NCBI GenBank assembly: GCA_030062745.1
Contig: CP099851.1
Location: forward strand, 11,286,393 to 11,350,392
DNA length: 64,000 nt
Reading direction: 5' to 3'
Source: Capitulum mitella
Taxonomy: Eukaryota; Arthropoda; Thecostraca; Pollicipedomorpha; Pollicipedidae
In this document: one piece after another, positions 11,130-21,260 of the stretch
How positions within the stretch are numbered: the stretch's first letter is position 1
Layout: each line of letters opens with the position of its first letter
Program-made: the position numbers and the translations under genes
The notes under the pieces: model-generated
The model's database searches: none
Seen by the model: only the letters and a program-made list of their open reading frames with translations
What the model was told of the DNA's origin: nothing

Positions 11130-11234
11130 GTATGGCTGTGACGTATGACCGTGCGGGGGACGCGGTATGTCTGTGACGTATGACCGTGCGGGGGACGCGG
11201 TATGGCTGTGACGTATGACTGTGCAGGGGAGTCG
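11130..11234 (+). repeat. 35-bp tandem repeat, three copies
   Basis: Three near-identical 35-bp units begin at 11130, 11165 and 11200. Each carries GCTGTGACGTATGAC (TCTGTGACG in the second) and a GTGCGGGGGACG segment. A decayed extension with TATGACC and ACCGTG motifs runs to about 11305. The TGACGTA core is one base from a CRE. The open frame on the minus strand here only reflects the array. Confidence 0.85.
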
Positions 11235-12356
11235 TACCACCGCCCCATATGACCTTTCGGGAAACTTGTACGACCGTGATGACCGTCTCTTATGACCGTG
11301 CGATCACCAATACATGTGCTCTGATAGCATGATGTTTTCTTTGTTGCGGGTATGTCAACATTTTTGTGAGGAAGGATATTTTGACATTTGATGATAACGT
11401 GCAGTGCAAATGCATGTCTTATGTAATCGTAGTAATTCCATGGGATATTTTGTGCACATGAAATATGTGCGCAAAACGCAAAATGTGGAATGTTTTCATT
11501 CCGCCACGAGCGCAGGCAGAATGGGCAAAGGATCAACTCCACTCATTTCAATGAGACACCGAGAATGGGTGTAATAAATGCACCCTGAAGAAATGCTAAG
11601 ACAGATATGCAACACTGAAGCAAAAGGTTTTCTGGGGTGTAACACTCAGACAGAAGATTTTTGCGAGGTGTAAATCTATGGCTGCTTTTTTACACTCATC
11701 TGCAGGCTCAATGCCGCACTTGATCACCATCAGCCGTTTCACGGCTTTACATCTGAGATGGGTGTGAAAAATTTTCAGTGCAGTACCTACATTTCATCAT
11801 AAAATGGTACTGACATAACCAGTGCCACTGATAGCATAACCATTATGGATTTCATTTAAATCAGTTGACTTCAGCAGTCAGGTCAGGCCAGGTCAGGTTA
11901 CCACAGCCAGCTGCCATTAAAACGAGTCTATGTAATGTTTTTTTACAGGATGACTGATCAAAATAATGAGACAATATCTCTCGAGATAAATCTAAAACAC
12001 ACTGTAGTATATAAGAAGTTCCACACCAGCCTGCAGTTTTCGAGAATATTATATTTGTCAAGAATTTGCGCTCATTGCCCATTTTTTATCTCACGGATAA
12101 TGTTGAAAGAAATTTGCATTTTAGCTCATGGGACAAATCAGTTGGAAAACTAAAATGACTACTTTTATCACCAGAGCGCATATGCTGGTCAACAGTCGAA
12201 TCCGCCGGCCAAAATGGCTATTTGTACATTTCATTGCCAACATATCTGAAGGCCACAAGTGATACTGGCTATGATGCTACCAGCAAAAAAAATGATAATG
12301 ATTCCCACCAGCGAACAGTGATGTGAGCAGTGTCGATCATGACCTGGTATCCTACC
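11235..12356. other. No recognisable gene; repeated GGTGTAA motifs
   Basis: Between 11560 and 11780 the string GGGTGTAA/GGTGTAAA and its complement TTTACAC recur several times, suggesting a small decayed repeat. At 11880-11900 there are tandem AGGTCAGG units. Nothing else is recognised. Confidence 0.35.
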
Positions 12357-12630
12357 TGCAAAACACGGCAGACATTGACAACATGCTTGCGGTAGCCTGA
12401 ATCCTGCCCTGAATGGCGCAGCAAGCTGCTCAGTTTGGGGCAGCTTCTGCTAACCAACATAACCCCAAAACATGGTATCTTGCTGAATCTATGCGTCCCC
12501 AAAGTAGGATGGCCTGCACCATTCCAGGAATTCATGACCCAAAATTTCAAAAAGCTGCCCCAAGTTTCATCTGATGCTCCAACCGTGCCCAAACAAGACC
12601 TTGTTGAGATCTGCCACGTTTTGCAAACCG
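12357..12630. repeat. Diverged fold-back (inverted) repeat
   Basis: TGCAAAACACGGCAGA at 12357-12372 is matched in inverted orientation by ATCTGCCACGTTTTGCA near 12610-12626, and TTGGGGCAGCTT near 12435 by AAGCTGCCCCAAG near 12553. The arms are about 90 bp with many mismatches. It could be a small MITE; no target duplication was found. Confidence 0.4.
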
Positions 12631-13994
12631 GCCTGGAATCAACAGTTTCATGCAGATGAATGGCAACCTCACTCCATTTCTGAACTAATTACGTGCGGGG
12701 TGGGAGTGAGTGTGTAAACATGAATTGCTCCGCTGGGAATAATTGCTTTTTCAATGATGACAAAACATTAACGGAATACGCTACACTTCAAGATCTGTGG
12801 GACTGGTATGCCCATACAAGTGCAAAGAAAATATGATATCAGTTAGCAGTCTGCACCGCAGGACCATTTCCACCTCAGCCATTCCCCTTGCAAAAGGAGC
12901 GCCAACATCCATCGCCATCGACGAACCCACAGTTCCTTTCTAGAGGAGGAAGGCCGGGGTGCTCGCGTTTGCTGTGGCGCCTCAGAGTCCTTCTCTGTCC
13001 TTTGTTTGGGCAGTCCGGATAAAAACAGGCCTCATTCTGCCTCGCTCGGGTCACCTTGGCCGCCTTTCCTTGGCATGTCAGTTGGACAAATCAGTTGGAC
13101 AAATCAGACAAATCATGCCTCTCGTCGGTGCAGACAAGACACTCAGTCGTGGTATTGTCAAAGAATCAATAAGGTATATACATAGTCATGAAACCTTAAG
13201 ACGTTTGTCGCTTGCAAGTGGCATGACATTGAAAGCTGTCGTGCGCTTCGGATCAGTCGCGCCTGTCGAAACCTGCTCTTGCAGCCATGTGATTTACCAT
13301 ATTTAGATTTTTCAGTACTTTCTATTGTCCAGTATGTTACGTCAACATTCGGCTGGCAAAAGCGGATCCGCTGACTTGGTGGGCATTAGAAATACAGTAA
13401 GTTTGTCGCTGGGTTGTCGTCGAGTCTGCCAGCCAGCTAAAAAGCATACCATATTTTTATTGCCCAATTGGGACGAAACAAGAAGAAAATACTATGGTGC
13501 CGGATGACACAGTAAAGGGTCTTTATCAAAAGGTCTGCTAGCGTTGCGTGATAAAATGCGTTGCCATGAAAACCTTATTTTAGCTCGTGCGCTATGCACT
13601 ACAATACTTTGTTATGGATGTCATAGAAATTTTTATTCAGAAGCATTTTTGGCACCAAACGTCAAGTGGAAATATCCATTTTTGTCTCCGACTTTACCCA
13701 TTAAGTCGGGACGTTTAAGTCGGGACGTTTGATCACCCCTGATCCAACCTGAGCGGCCGGCTCATCCGGACAACGATGCTTTCATTGTCAGCCAATAACC
13801 TGAAAACCATGTTATCGTCAAACTCTAGCTCATTTCTACATTTCTCACCCTCAGAACCTCTCCGCTGGTGTTTTGAGCCGTGCAGTGATGACGCGAACAC
13901 TGCCATGGTCCAACATGACGTTAAAACTTGCAGCTCCTCGGATGTGAAATACTGAAATAGATCGGCTAACATCCGTCTCTGTGACGAATGGTAC

Positions 13995-13995
<1 letters not shown>
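12631..13995. other. No recognisable gene; short tandem duplications
   Basis: Two small tandem duplications are visible: a 13-bp unit (TCAGTTGGACAAA) at about 13079-13113 and a 14-bp unit (AAGTCGGGACGTTT) at about 13702-13729. No coding family is recognised. Confidence 0.4.

Positions 13996-14081
<86 letters not shown>
13996..14081 (+). repeat. Compound microsatellite (AG)n(AT)n
   Basis: About 22 AG units run directly into about 20 AT units. TA-rich sequence with ATAGCTATAT palindromes continues to about 14160. Frames reading SLSLS or IYIYI across it are artefacts. Confidence 0.95.
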
Positions 14082-14083
<2 letters not shown>

Positions 14084-15137
14084 ATATAATATAATTATAC
14101 ATGTTTATATAGCTATATACATTTTTATATATAGCTATATATATACATATTATATATTGTTAAAAGCGACTGCAACATTAGCTTTTACCAGCTTTCTTAC
14201 CTATTCCTCTCTTTGACGGAGCGAGCTGTCGTCTAAAATCGTTCGTTAATCGTGAAATCAGGACCACAGGCACACTCGTTAACGCTTCGAAAGATTTATT
14301 TTTCATCTTCAGAACACAAACAGCTGTAGCGACACGACACCGTGCGTTTGAGCAATCGCATAGAAGACCTGCTTGTTAGACATAAAAGCACTTTTATCCT
14401 TGATGTTTCCTAACAGTGAAAATTCATTGCATGGTTTCACCGCAGTTGCTTTTAACAAGAGGTCTAAAAGAAAAGGTACCACCGCGATACACGAAAACAC
14501 ACACAAACATACATATATTTATATATAGTATATATAATGTCATATAATAGATGATATGTAATACATATTGGCAGATTTACCCAGAATATTTTTTTCGGCA
14601 GTATTCTGCCCAAAGCCTGAAAGACGGAATACCGAAGACACATATGTAGAACACCCACGGAAGCCTCATCAGACAGCAGCTCACAGACAACACGGAAATC
14701 ATCACATGCACAACTGACCGGCAAAAACTTTATGCCCAACACTAAAACAAAGCGACGCGGATGTATCCCTGAAATTCTTTGGGCAATTCTGCAGGATGCG
14801 TGGACAAAAGCAGGCGTGGGTTTTTGGCCTTTTAGAACTTTGTGGGCAATCCTGTGTTGATCAGATATGTAGGGCGGAAGTGGGACAACCGAAGAGCGAA
14901 CGTGTGTTGTGCTTTACTTTCAAACCTAACTGTGATCGAAATGCAATGTCGCTGTGTAGTTTTGAAAATGCATAGTGCTATATCCGAAATGTTAAATGAA
15001 ACTCGCTGAGAGTGATATAATAAATGTGTACATCTGGCTCAGTTTTACACGAACTGAATGATGAACTGAAAGATATAATTCCATACATTGAAACAAGGCA
15101 AATCCAAAGCAAAGTATAACCTCGTGTTCAATAAAAC
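14082..15137. other. No recognisable gene
   Basis: TA-rich flank at the start, then mixed sequence. I see no coding or repeat signal other than a short TATATA patch near 14515-14540. Confidence 0.4.
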
Positions 15138-15220
15138 TTCTCTCTCTCTTTCTCTCTCTAAATCCATATATATATATATATATATACATATATATACATA
15201 TATATATGTATATATATAAA
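15138..15220 (+). repeat. Compound microsatellite (CT)n...(TA)n
   Basis: An interrupted CT run (15138-15160) followed by ATATATAC-type repeats to about 15220. Confidence 0.9.
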
Positions 15221-16655
15221 CAACATATAAGCGTGCCAAACAGCATTTACAGATACGTTTTCTAGTTCCTAGTTTGAGGAGCAGCGCCACAGGCTGCGAT
15301 CGTCATGCGTCCCTCAAGTACTTTTTAGTACGAATAGACTTCAGTGGTACTGGAATTAATTAATGGACCTCTGGCGTTAATTTAGCCCATACCCGATTTT
15401 GGGAAAGGACGTTGGCCTCATTTCATGTATGCAATGTATTTTGTTTCTCAGGCTGTCCTCCTTTTTTATTCTACATTGAAATTCAGCCTCTGAAAAACAC
15501 CGCCAAAGGGAACAAGCAAAATTGGCGTCATTTGTAGCTTGTGAGACGGGTGAAGGAGCCTGAATGAAAAAACTGTTCTCTTTGCTTCCAAGCAGTTTTG
15601 TTTAGAAACGCTGGTCGATTGCATATCTGAATGCGGTTGCATGAGTTCAGAACTTGGCTGCCCCTGAAGCGACTGTTCGACGGTTATCAACACAAACAAG
15701 CATGTAAATACCCCGTATACGAGTGGAGGTTTTTGCGCAAAATTTTGAGGCGGAACATGCAGTGGTAGCTGCAGGAACTGCAGACGTTTGGCAGCTGCTC
15801 GGTGGCCTTGCTTTCTGTTAGCGCTGCAATATGCCGGACGGCGAACTACCAACAATAGTTTACAAAAGCTGGTCAACGCACAGATGGCGATGTGGTAAAA
15901 ATGCTCCTCGATTAAATTGAAAGCAAAACGGTGGAGACGCAAAAACTTAGCTGGTAATGAAGTGCTTATGGTTGAACCTGTGTGATAGAACTAGTCTATA
16001 TATCTCAGTACCAGTTGTATGAATCGCTAATTCTCTGGCATGTCACAAAACCAACTGGAAAAATTATTTTTGATGATATCAATGACGTCATTGATGTGAC
16101 CAGCTCATCTCAGTCGTTCTGTTCTAGTCATTGAAACAGGGAGGAGAGTACTTATCCAGTGCCTCGGACGTATGCAGTAAGGCAAACGGCGCAATATGAA
16201 ACAAATGAAACGGTTTCAACTTTCCCCATTTGTTGTGCTTTATGTGTGACAAATGTCCATTTCATTCGTGTTGAACAAAATTGCAGTTTGTCGCTGAAAA
16301 TAAGCGTCGGAGGAAATTTGTTGCTGCATGGTAACCTGACACCGTCCATGATCCTGAAATTGTCATATTCCCTGTCATATGGCGTGCACCCCTCCGGTGT
16401 CTTCTCTGTATGCTCGGGATGAGTGACGGCACCGCGTGGTGCGCGCCAGAGCCGGCCGCTGAGCCGTGCACGGCCGGCCGACCGGCCGCTGCCACACGCC
16501 GAGACCGTTAGACCGGCCGGCCGGCAAGCAGATGGACCGTCGGCTGGGAAAATACACGGTCACTTTCACTTATTGTAATGAGGGGCGTGCTGCTGCGTCT
16601 GCCTGACCTTGGTGAGGTCGGCGCCGGAACGGCAGCGTCCGGAGGCACTTTCTCT
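15221..16655. other. No convincing gene; GC-rich right end
   Basis: A minus-strand frame at 15942-15466 is open for 158 codons. It contains no motif I recognise and I cannot support it as a gene. The segment 16420-16640 is GC- and CpG-rich with several GGCCGG strings. Confidence 0.35.
16078..16095. promoter_or_regulatory. Perfect 18-bp CRE-centred palindrome
   Basis: ATCAATGACGTCATTGAT is fully self-complementary and centred on the consensus CRE TGACGTCA (16083-16090). CREB/ATF bZIP dimers bind this core (established knowledge). No promoter or exon can be recognised beside it, so use in vivo is uncertain. Confidence 0.5.
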
Positions 16656-16657
16656 CC

Positions 16658-16716
<59 letters not shown>
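16648..16716 (+). repeat. (CT)n microsatellite
   Basis: An almost pure CT run of about 60 bp. It lies at the outer end of the left arm of the large inverted duplication, in the position where the right arm has a GAGAGA/GGAAAG tract. Confidence 0.95.
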
Positions 16717-16720
<4 letters not shown>

Positions 16721-18012
16721 TGTTTCTCTTCCTTTACCCAACTTTTTCTATGCAGTCAGTTCAATGTTAATTTTGACAATGGTGCATTTACAAATGGTAC
16801 CAACATGGAACTCGAAAGAGTCCCCGAAATTGTATTTTTTGAACTACGTACGTTTAAACTTAGCAAGACCTATTTGCAGCTGTCGATTCCAGTCTTCGGT
16901 ATCACAAAATATCTAAAGATGTATTAAATGCTCATATCAGAGTATACATGCTGTTGTAAAAAAGACCGTCATGTATTGAGAGGGCGCCAACGAACGTTTT
17001 GAACATTTAAATGAGAACTGCCACCAAAAAGTTTGCTTGTAGTGAGGCCATAAACTTTTGCTTAGAGTAATGGCAAAGACAGCCTCACTGAAAATCGAAA
17101 AAAAATATTGTTCTAGTTACTCGTTGACAATCGACGTTCATAACTTATTTGGAGCTCTTAAAAGTAGACGTGGATGAAATATCCTTACCGTTGGTTTCTA
17201 GCAATAAGTTGTCACACAAACATTGTCCCCACCGCTGACGCTTGTCTTCCGGGCGTTGAGGAGCTTCTTTGCAAGTATGTACGTTTTTACGGGATGCCTC
17301 TAGGTTCGCTGATTTCTCTCCAGAGAACGTCAAATTGCCAGTCGTTTGTGTTCGGGTCATTAAAGTTTGTCGCAACTTTGGGATATGTAACCTTCCCTTG
17401 TTGTACTGCTTAGCGTTTGGTCTCGTATTTAACTGCTCCAAACTGTTACATTACACCATGCTCACTCGAAACGTAAGCTTCAAGTTTACGTACAGTCGGC
17501 ATGGGGCCAAAAATCGTGTCATCGTTAGCATAAGCTGCGCCATTAGACACAACAGAAGCCACATTCTGTGTTGCTTGCACGCAGCCAATGAACGTACGGC
17601 AAAGAAACAAAACAAGACCAGTGATCATCTGTGCACAAAAGGCGTTGGGAATGACATTGTGGTTATGATAAAAAAGCAGTCAAGTGCACACTGTGATTCC
17701 TTAAAAAGTCGCGGCCCGAAAGCTCAGTGGAATTTGTCGAATTTGTCCAGCGACCAGAAAGGAACGTCAGAAATTGCTTGTTGAGTAATACTGGATTATG
17801 ACACCAGCAGCATGAGCAGTTGGGATCGGCCAGCAGTTCGGATTTACGCGGACGTCAAGGTTTTAAGGGAGACGGTTTAGAGCAGCATATGAGGCTAAAA
17901 TGCTGCACGCTGACCCATCATGATCATACCGTACATACATCTGAGATGAAACCATTGATATTGACAATGAAACAGTTGTTTCGTGTTTTAAGTACGTATT
18001 ACGTACATCTAC
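16700..18012 (+). repeat. Left arm of a 2.96-kb inverted duplication
   Basis: This 1.3-kb arm is the diverged reverse complement of 18341-19662. Matching blocks, outermost to innermost, include GGTACCA.TTTG..AAT near 16790, TTTGGTGGCAG (as CTGCCACCAAA) near 17020, CTTTGCAAGTATGTACGTTT near 17267, AAACAAAACAAGAC near 17607, GCTGCACGCTGACCCATCATGA near 17905 and TACGTATTACGTAC near 17995. Identity is moderate with indels. No open frame is conserved between arms. It may be one of two opposed copies of a transposon, or a single element with very long inverted ends. Confidence 0.85.
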
Positions 18013-18340
18013 ACAGTTGTCAACATTTAGTAGAGTATAAGGTTATCCTGGGATCACTTTTTAAGGTAGGTTATTGGAAGAAGGAAGTCCCATTTGACAC
18101 CAAGTGCTGCTGCGTTCGTCCATTCTAGCAGTATTAAAGTGCTTCTGTCAACAACTGGGTCACATTTGGGAGCTGAGAGTGGTGGGACCGTTTGGACCAC
18201 TGAAATCTGACCCTTGGTTCTTCGGATGGGCAAGGCACAACCGATATGTCACCGTAACTGATGCCAGTCGAAATACTCAAGTCAGAACGGGTTGAACCGT
18301 TTTGTAGCTCAGGATGGGAGGTCATGTCGAGAGCAGCAGA
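18013..18340. other. Spacer of the inverted duplication
   Basis: About 330 bp between the arms. I see no pairing between its two halves and no coding signal, so the arms stop at TCTAC on the left and GTAGA on the right. Confidence 0.6.
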
Positions 18341-19662
18341 GAGTAGACGTGCGTAATACGCACGCTATACACGGAAGAGGTGTCTCATTATGAGCATAAA
18401 TGGTTCGATCTGATATGTATGCACGGTTTGGTCATGATGGGTAAGGGTGCTGCATTTTAGCCTCATCTGCTCCTCTAATCCGTCTCCCCGTTCGGCGAAA
18501 AGTTGGACTGTTGGCTGATGCCAACTGCTCATGCTGCTGGTGTCATAATCCAATATTACTCAGCAAGTAATTTCAACCGTTCCTTTCTAATCGCTGGACA
18601 AACTCGACAAACTCCACTGAGTTCTTCGAGACGAGAGTTTTTAAGGAGTAAAAGTGAGCACCGGACAGCTTTGTACGATTACCATCATGTCTTTTTCAAG
18701 GTGTTATTTGAGCACATAATCACTCGTCTTGTTTTGTTTCTTCGCCAGTCTTCTCTCTGTTGTGTGCAGGCAGCACAGAATGGGGCTTCTGACGGTGTCT
18801 CACAGCGCAGTTTGTGTTAAAGATGACTGAATTACTGGTCCCATGCCGACTTGAAATGCACTTTAAACCTATGTATCTGGTCAGCAGGGTGTCACCTAAT
18901 AAACTGGAACAGCCAGATACCCTACCAAAGGATAAGTAATACCAGAAGGCAAGGTAAGAAATTCCAGAATTGGGATAAACTTCGGTGACCCGAAAATTAA
19001 TGACTGCCAATTCGACGTTCACTGGAGAAAAACCAGCGAGCCGAGAGGCTTACTGCAAAAACGTACATACTTGCAAAGAAGTTGTTCAACGTTCAAAAAC
19101 AAATATGAACGGTGGGGTAAATGTTTGCTTGACAGTGTAGTGTTCGAAACCAACGGAAAGTATATCTTCTCCAGATCTACTGTTGAAAGTTGGGAAATTA
19201 TCAAAATAATTTGTTAAAGAGGTTCTAGGACATGATATTCTTCGCTTTTTAGCAAGACCGCTCTTTGCGATTACTCCAAGTAAACGTTTGTCACCGTATC
19301 ACTTAAAGCAGTCTTTGGTGGCAGCTTTCACTTAAATTTCAGTACTTCGTTTGGTGCGTACTCAGTACATGGTAGCCGCTTTTACAGCGACTGCGCTGCA
19401 TATACAATCCGATCTGAGCCTTTAAAATTATAGTCTTTTGACAAAAATTACCGTATTTCGCCATACCATAGTATTGCAACTGTCAACCGCAAATGACTCT
19501 TGTCGCGTTTAAACGTCCATGACTCAAAAAGGTGCAATTTCAAGGGCGATTTCGAGTGACATATTGGTACCATTTGCAAATTCACCGTTAAAAAGATTAA
19601 TATTGGTCCGTGACTACGTAGAAAAAGTTAGGTAGAGGGAGACAAAAAGTTAGAGAGAGACG
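18341..19662 (-). repeat. Right arm of a 2.96-kb inverted duplication
   Basis: The reverse-complement partner of 16700-18012; the match continues outward through CTACGTAGAAAAAGTTAGG near 19615 into a GAGAGA tract. The matching purine-rich outer ends suggest the microsatellite belongs to the duplicated unit. Confidence 0.85.
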
Positions 19663-19850
19663 GAAAGGAAGAAAAGAAAGAAAAAAGAAGCAAATAAGGA
19701 AGGAAAGAGGGAAAGGAAGAAAGATGGGAAGAAAGAAAGAACGACAGGCAAGCAGGCAAGCAGGCAGGCAAGCAGGCATGCAGGCATGCATGTAGGCAGG
19801 AAGGCAGGCAGGCAGGCAGATAGACGGGCAAACAAACAGACAGGGAGAAC
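19663..19850 (+). repeat. Purine-rich tract and (GGCA)n microsatellite
   Basis: GGAAAGAAA-type purine sequence runs to about 19745, followed by imperfect GGCA/GCAA tetranucleotide repeats to about 19830. Low complexity explains the long open frames rich in CLPAC or SFFLS. Confidence 0.9.
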
Positions 19851-19853
19851 ACC

Positions 19854-19888
19854 GCCTGCCTGGGTCGATCTTTTGACCCGGGGCAGGC
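19854..19888. repeat. Short hairpin
   Basis: GCCTGCCTGGGTC pairs with GACCCGGGGCAGGC across the 8-nt loop GATCTTTT, with one mismatch/bulge. No function is assigned. Confidence 0.6.
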
Positions 19889-20939
19889 TTCCTCATTAGC
19901 GATGGAACCAACATGGTCCACCGTATTAAAAGGGAAGCGATGGAGATCCGACTATGCTGCTCCTCCCGAAGCCAGGGTGTGGGCAAATTTTCCCCCAGTC
20001 TCGTCTAGGATGGCGTTCTGACGCAGTAACTTTCTCTCTTTGGAGTACAGACTATCTCTGACATCACGTTTATAAGGCTTTAAAAATCATGCCGATGGCA
20101 GCTTTATTTTCTCATGTGTACGAGTTTTCACTGTTCTCCTGAAGACGTATCAATAAACGTCGAAATAATGAACTTGAACAAAATACCTGTACCACCAACA
20201 ACAAGTTCGATTAATAATTATTCGCCATGTTAGTTAATATTGTTTCGTGAGTTTATTTTCCGCTGCCGCATTCCGCATCGATCTGTCTAACTTGAGAACT
20301 AATTAAGCAAAGAAATGCCAGACGAAACCCAACAAACGTCCATGATATTGTTTGTTGCCATCAATAGCCAGCTCGAAAATATCGTGCAAAAATAATATCG
20401 ACGCATAAAAACAGTTACATCTAAAGACATAAAATCTGGAACAGTTATGTGGTAACGCAATGCACAAGTTAACACAATGCAAATGGAAATGCTTACCGTT
20501 TTAGAACTGGGATGCCATTTGTTGAAAACACGAGATTAAATACCAGTTTTTTCGGAGGTTAATGCCATTCAAAAAGCATTCTGACCGGTTCGAATCCCTT
20601 CGTTTTTTCTCTGTGTTGGAACCTACTCGGCCTGTAACCTCGCTCCTGTTTAGCACCGCAAGGAGCCACCAAATGACCCCGGGTAACATGGGCTGAAGTC
20701 ACGTGTGACTTGCGTGTCCTTCTTTGGATCACCTCAAGTCATAAAGTCCACACATACGTGTGGAGTGGACTTGAGGTTTAAAAGCTTGGATCACGGTTAG
20801 CAAGCGGCCTTGTATTTTTGTTTTCCTTGAAAGAAACACGTTGGCAAAGATGGAGACGGCTGTTGGCAGCTGAGCCGTGTCCCGAGTAGCAAATCCCGTC
20901 GCCCAGAGTTGAGCCTGGGAAAAGCCACGACGGCCTGAG
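19889..20939. other. No gene; pol III B-box-like motif and a hairpin
   Basis: GGTTCGAATCC at 20586-20596 equals the tRNA B-box consensus, but no convincing A box or cloverleaf surrounds it. At 20732-20776 CCTCAAGTC...GTCCACAC pairs with GTGTGGA..GGACTTGAGG as an interrupted hairpin. Nothing else is recognised. Confidence 0.4.
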
Positions 20940-21260
20940 CCCCATCTGAGGAACACCATCCCCCTTCGCCTCCAATAGGAGGCCCCGGGGCGACGGAGGG
21001 CGGCGGCGGATGCGGCGCGTCGGCGGATCCGGCGCGGCGCGGCGTCAGCGCGGCGCGGCCGGCGGCCGCCAGGCGACCTCCCGGCGCCACCCGGTCGAAC
21101 CGGACAGCCGGGTCAACTGACCTTTCCCACTCGCTTCGGCCGAGGCCAGGGCTCGTGGCGAGATTGGCCGATACGGCGGCCGGCCCGGTGGTCCATTTTG
21201 CAGTCGGGGGGGTCGCCGCTGTCGACTGCCGTCTCGAGGATCGCCTCTGTATGGTCTAAA
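20940..21260. other. CpG-rich island
   Basis: Very high GC with dense CpG (many GGCGCGGCG strings), abruptly different from the flanks. Islands like this often mark promoters, but no start codon context, exon or core promoter can be singled out. The long minus-strand frame here is explained by composition. Confidence 0.5.

Noticed and set aside
11030-11542. 170-codon minus-strand frame
   Set aside because: Its repetitive C-terminal half is the 35-bp array, and the rest has no recognisable motif.
13851-14102. Frame rich in SLSLS and IYIYI
   Set aside because: Pure translation of the (AG)n(AT)n microsatellite.
15466-15942. 158-codon minus-strand frame in average-composition DNA
   Set aside because: No recognisable motif, no splice or homology support; its length is possible by chance in 64 kb.
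20586-20596. Perfect tRNA B-box GGTTCGAATCC
   Set aside because: No A box at suitable distance and no cloverleaf.
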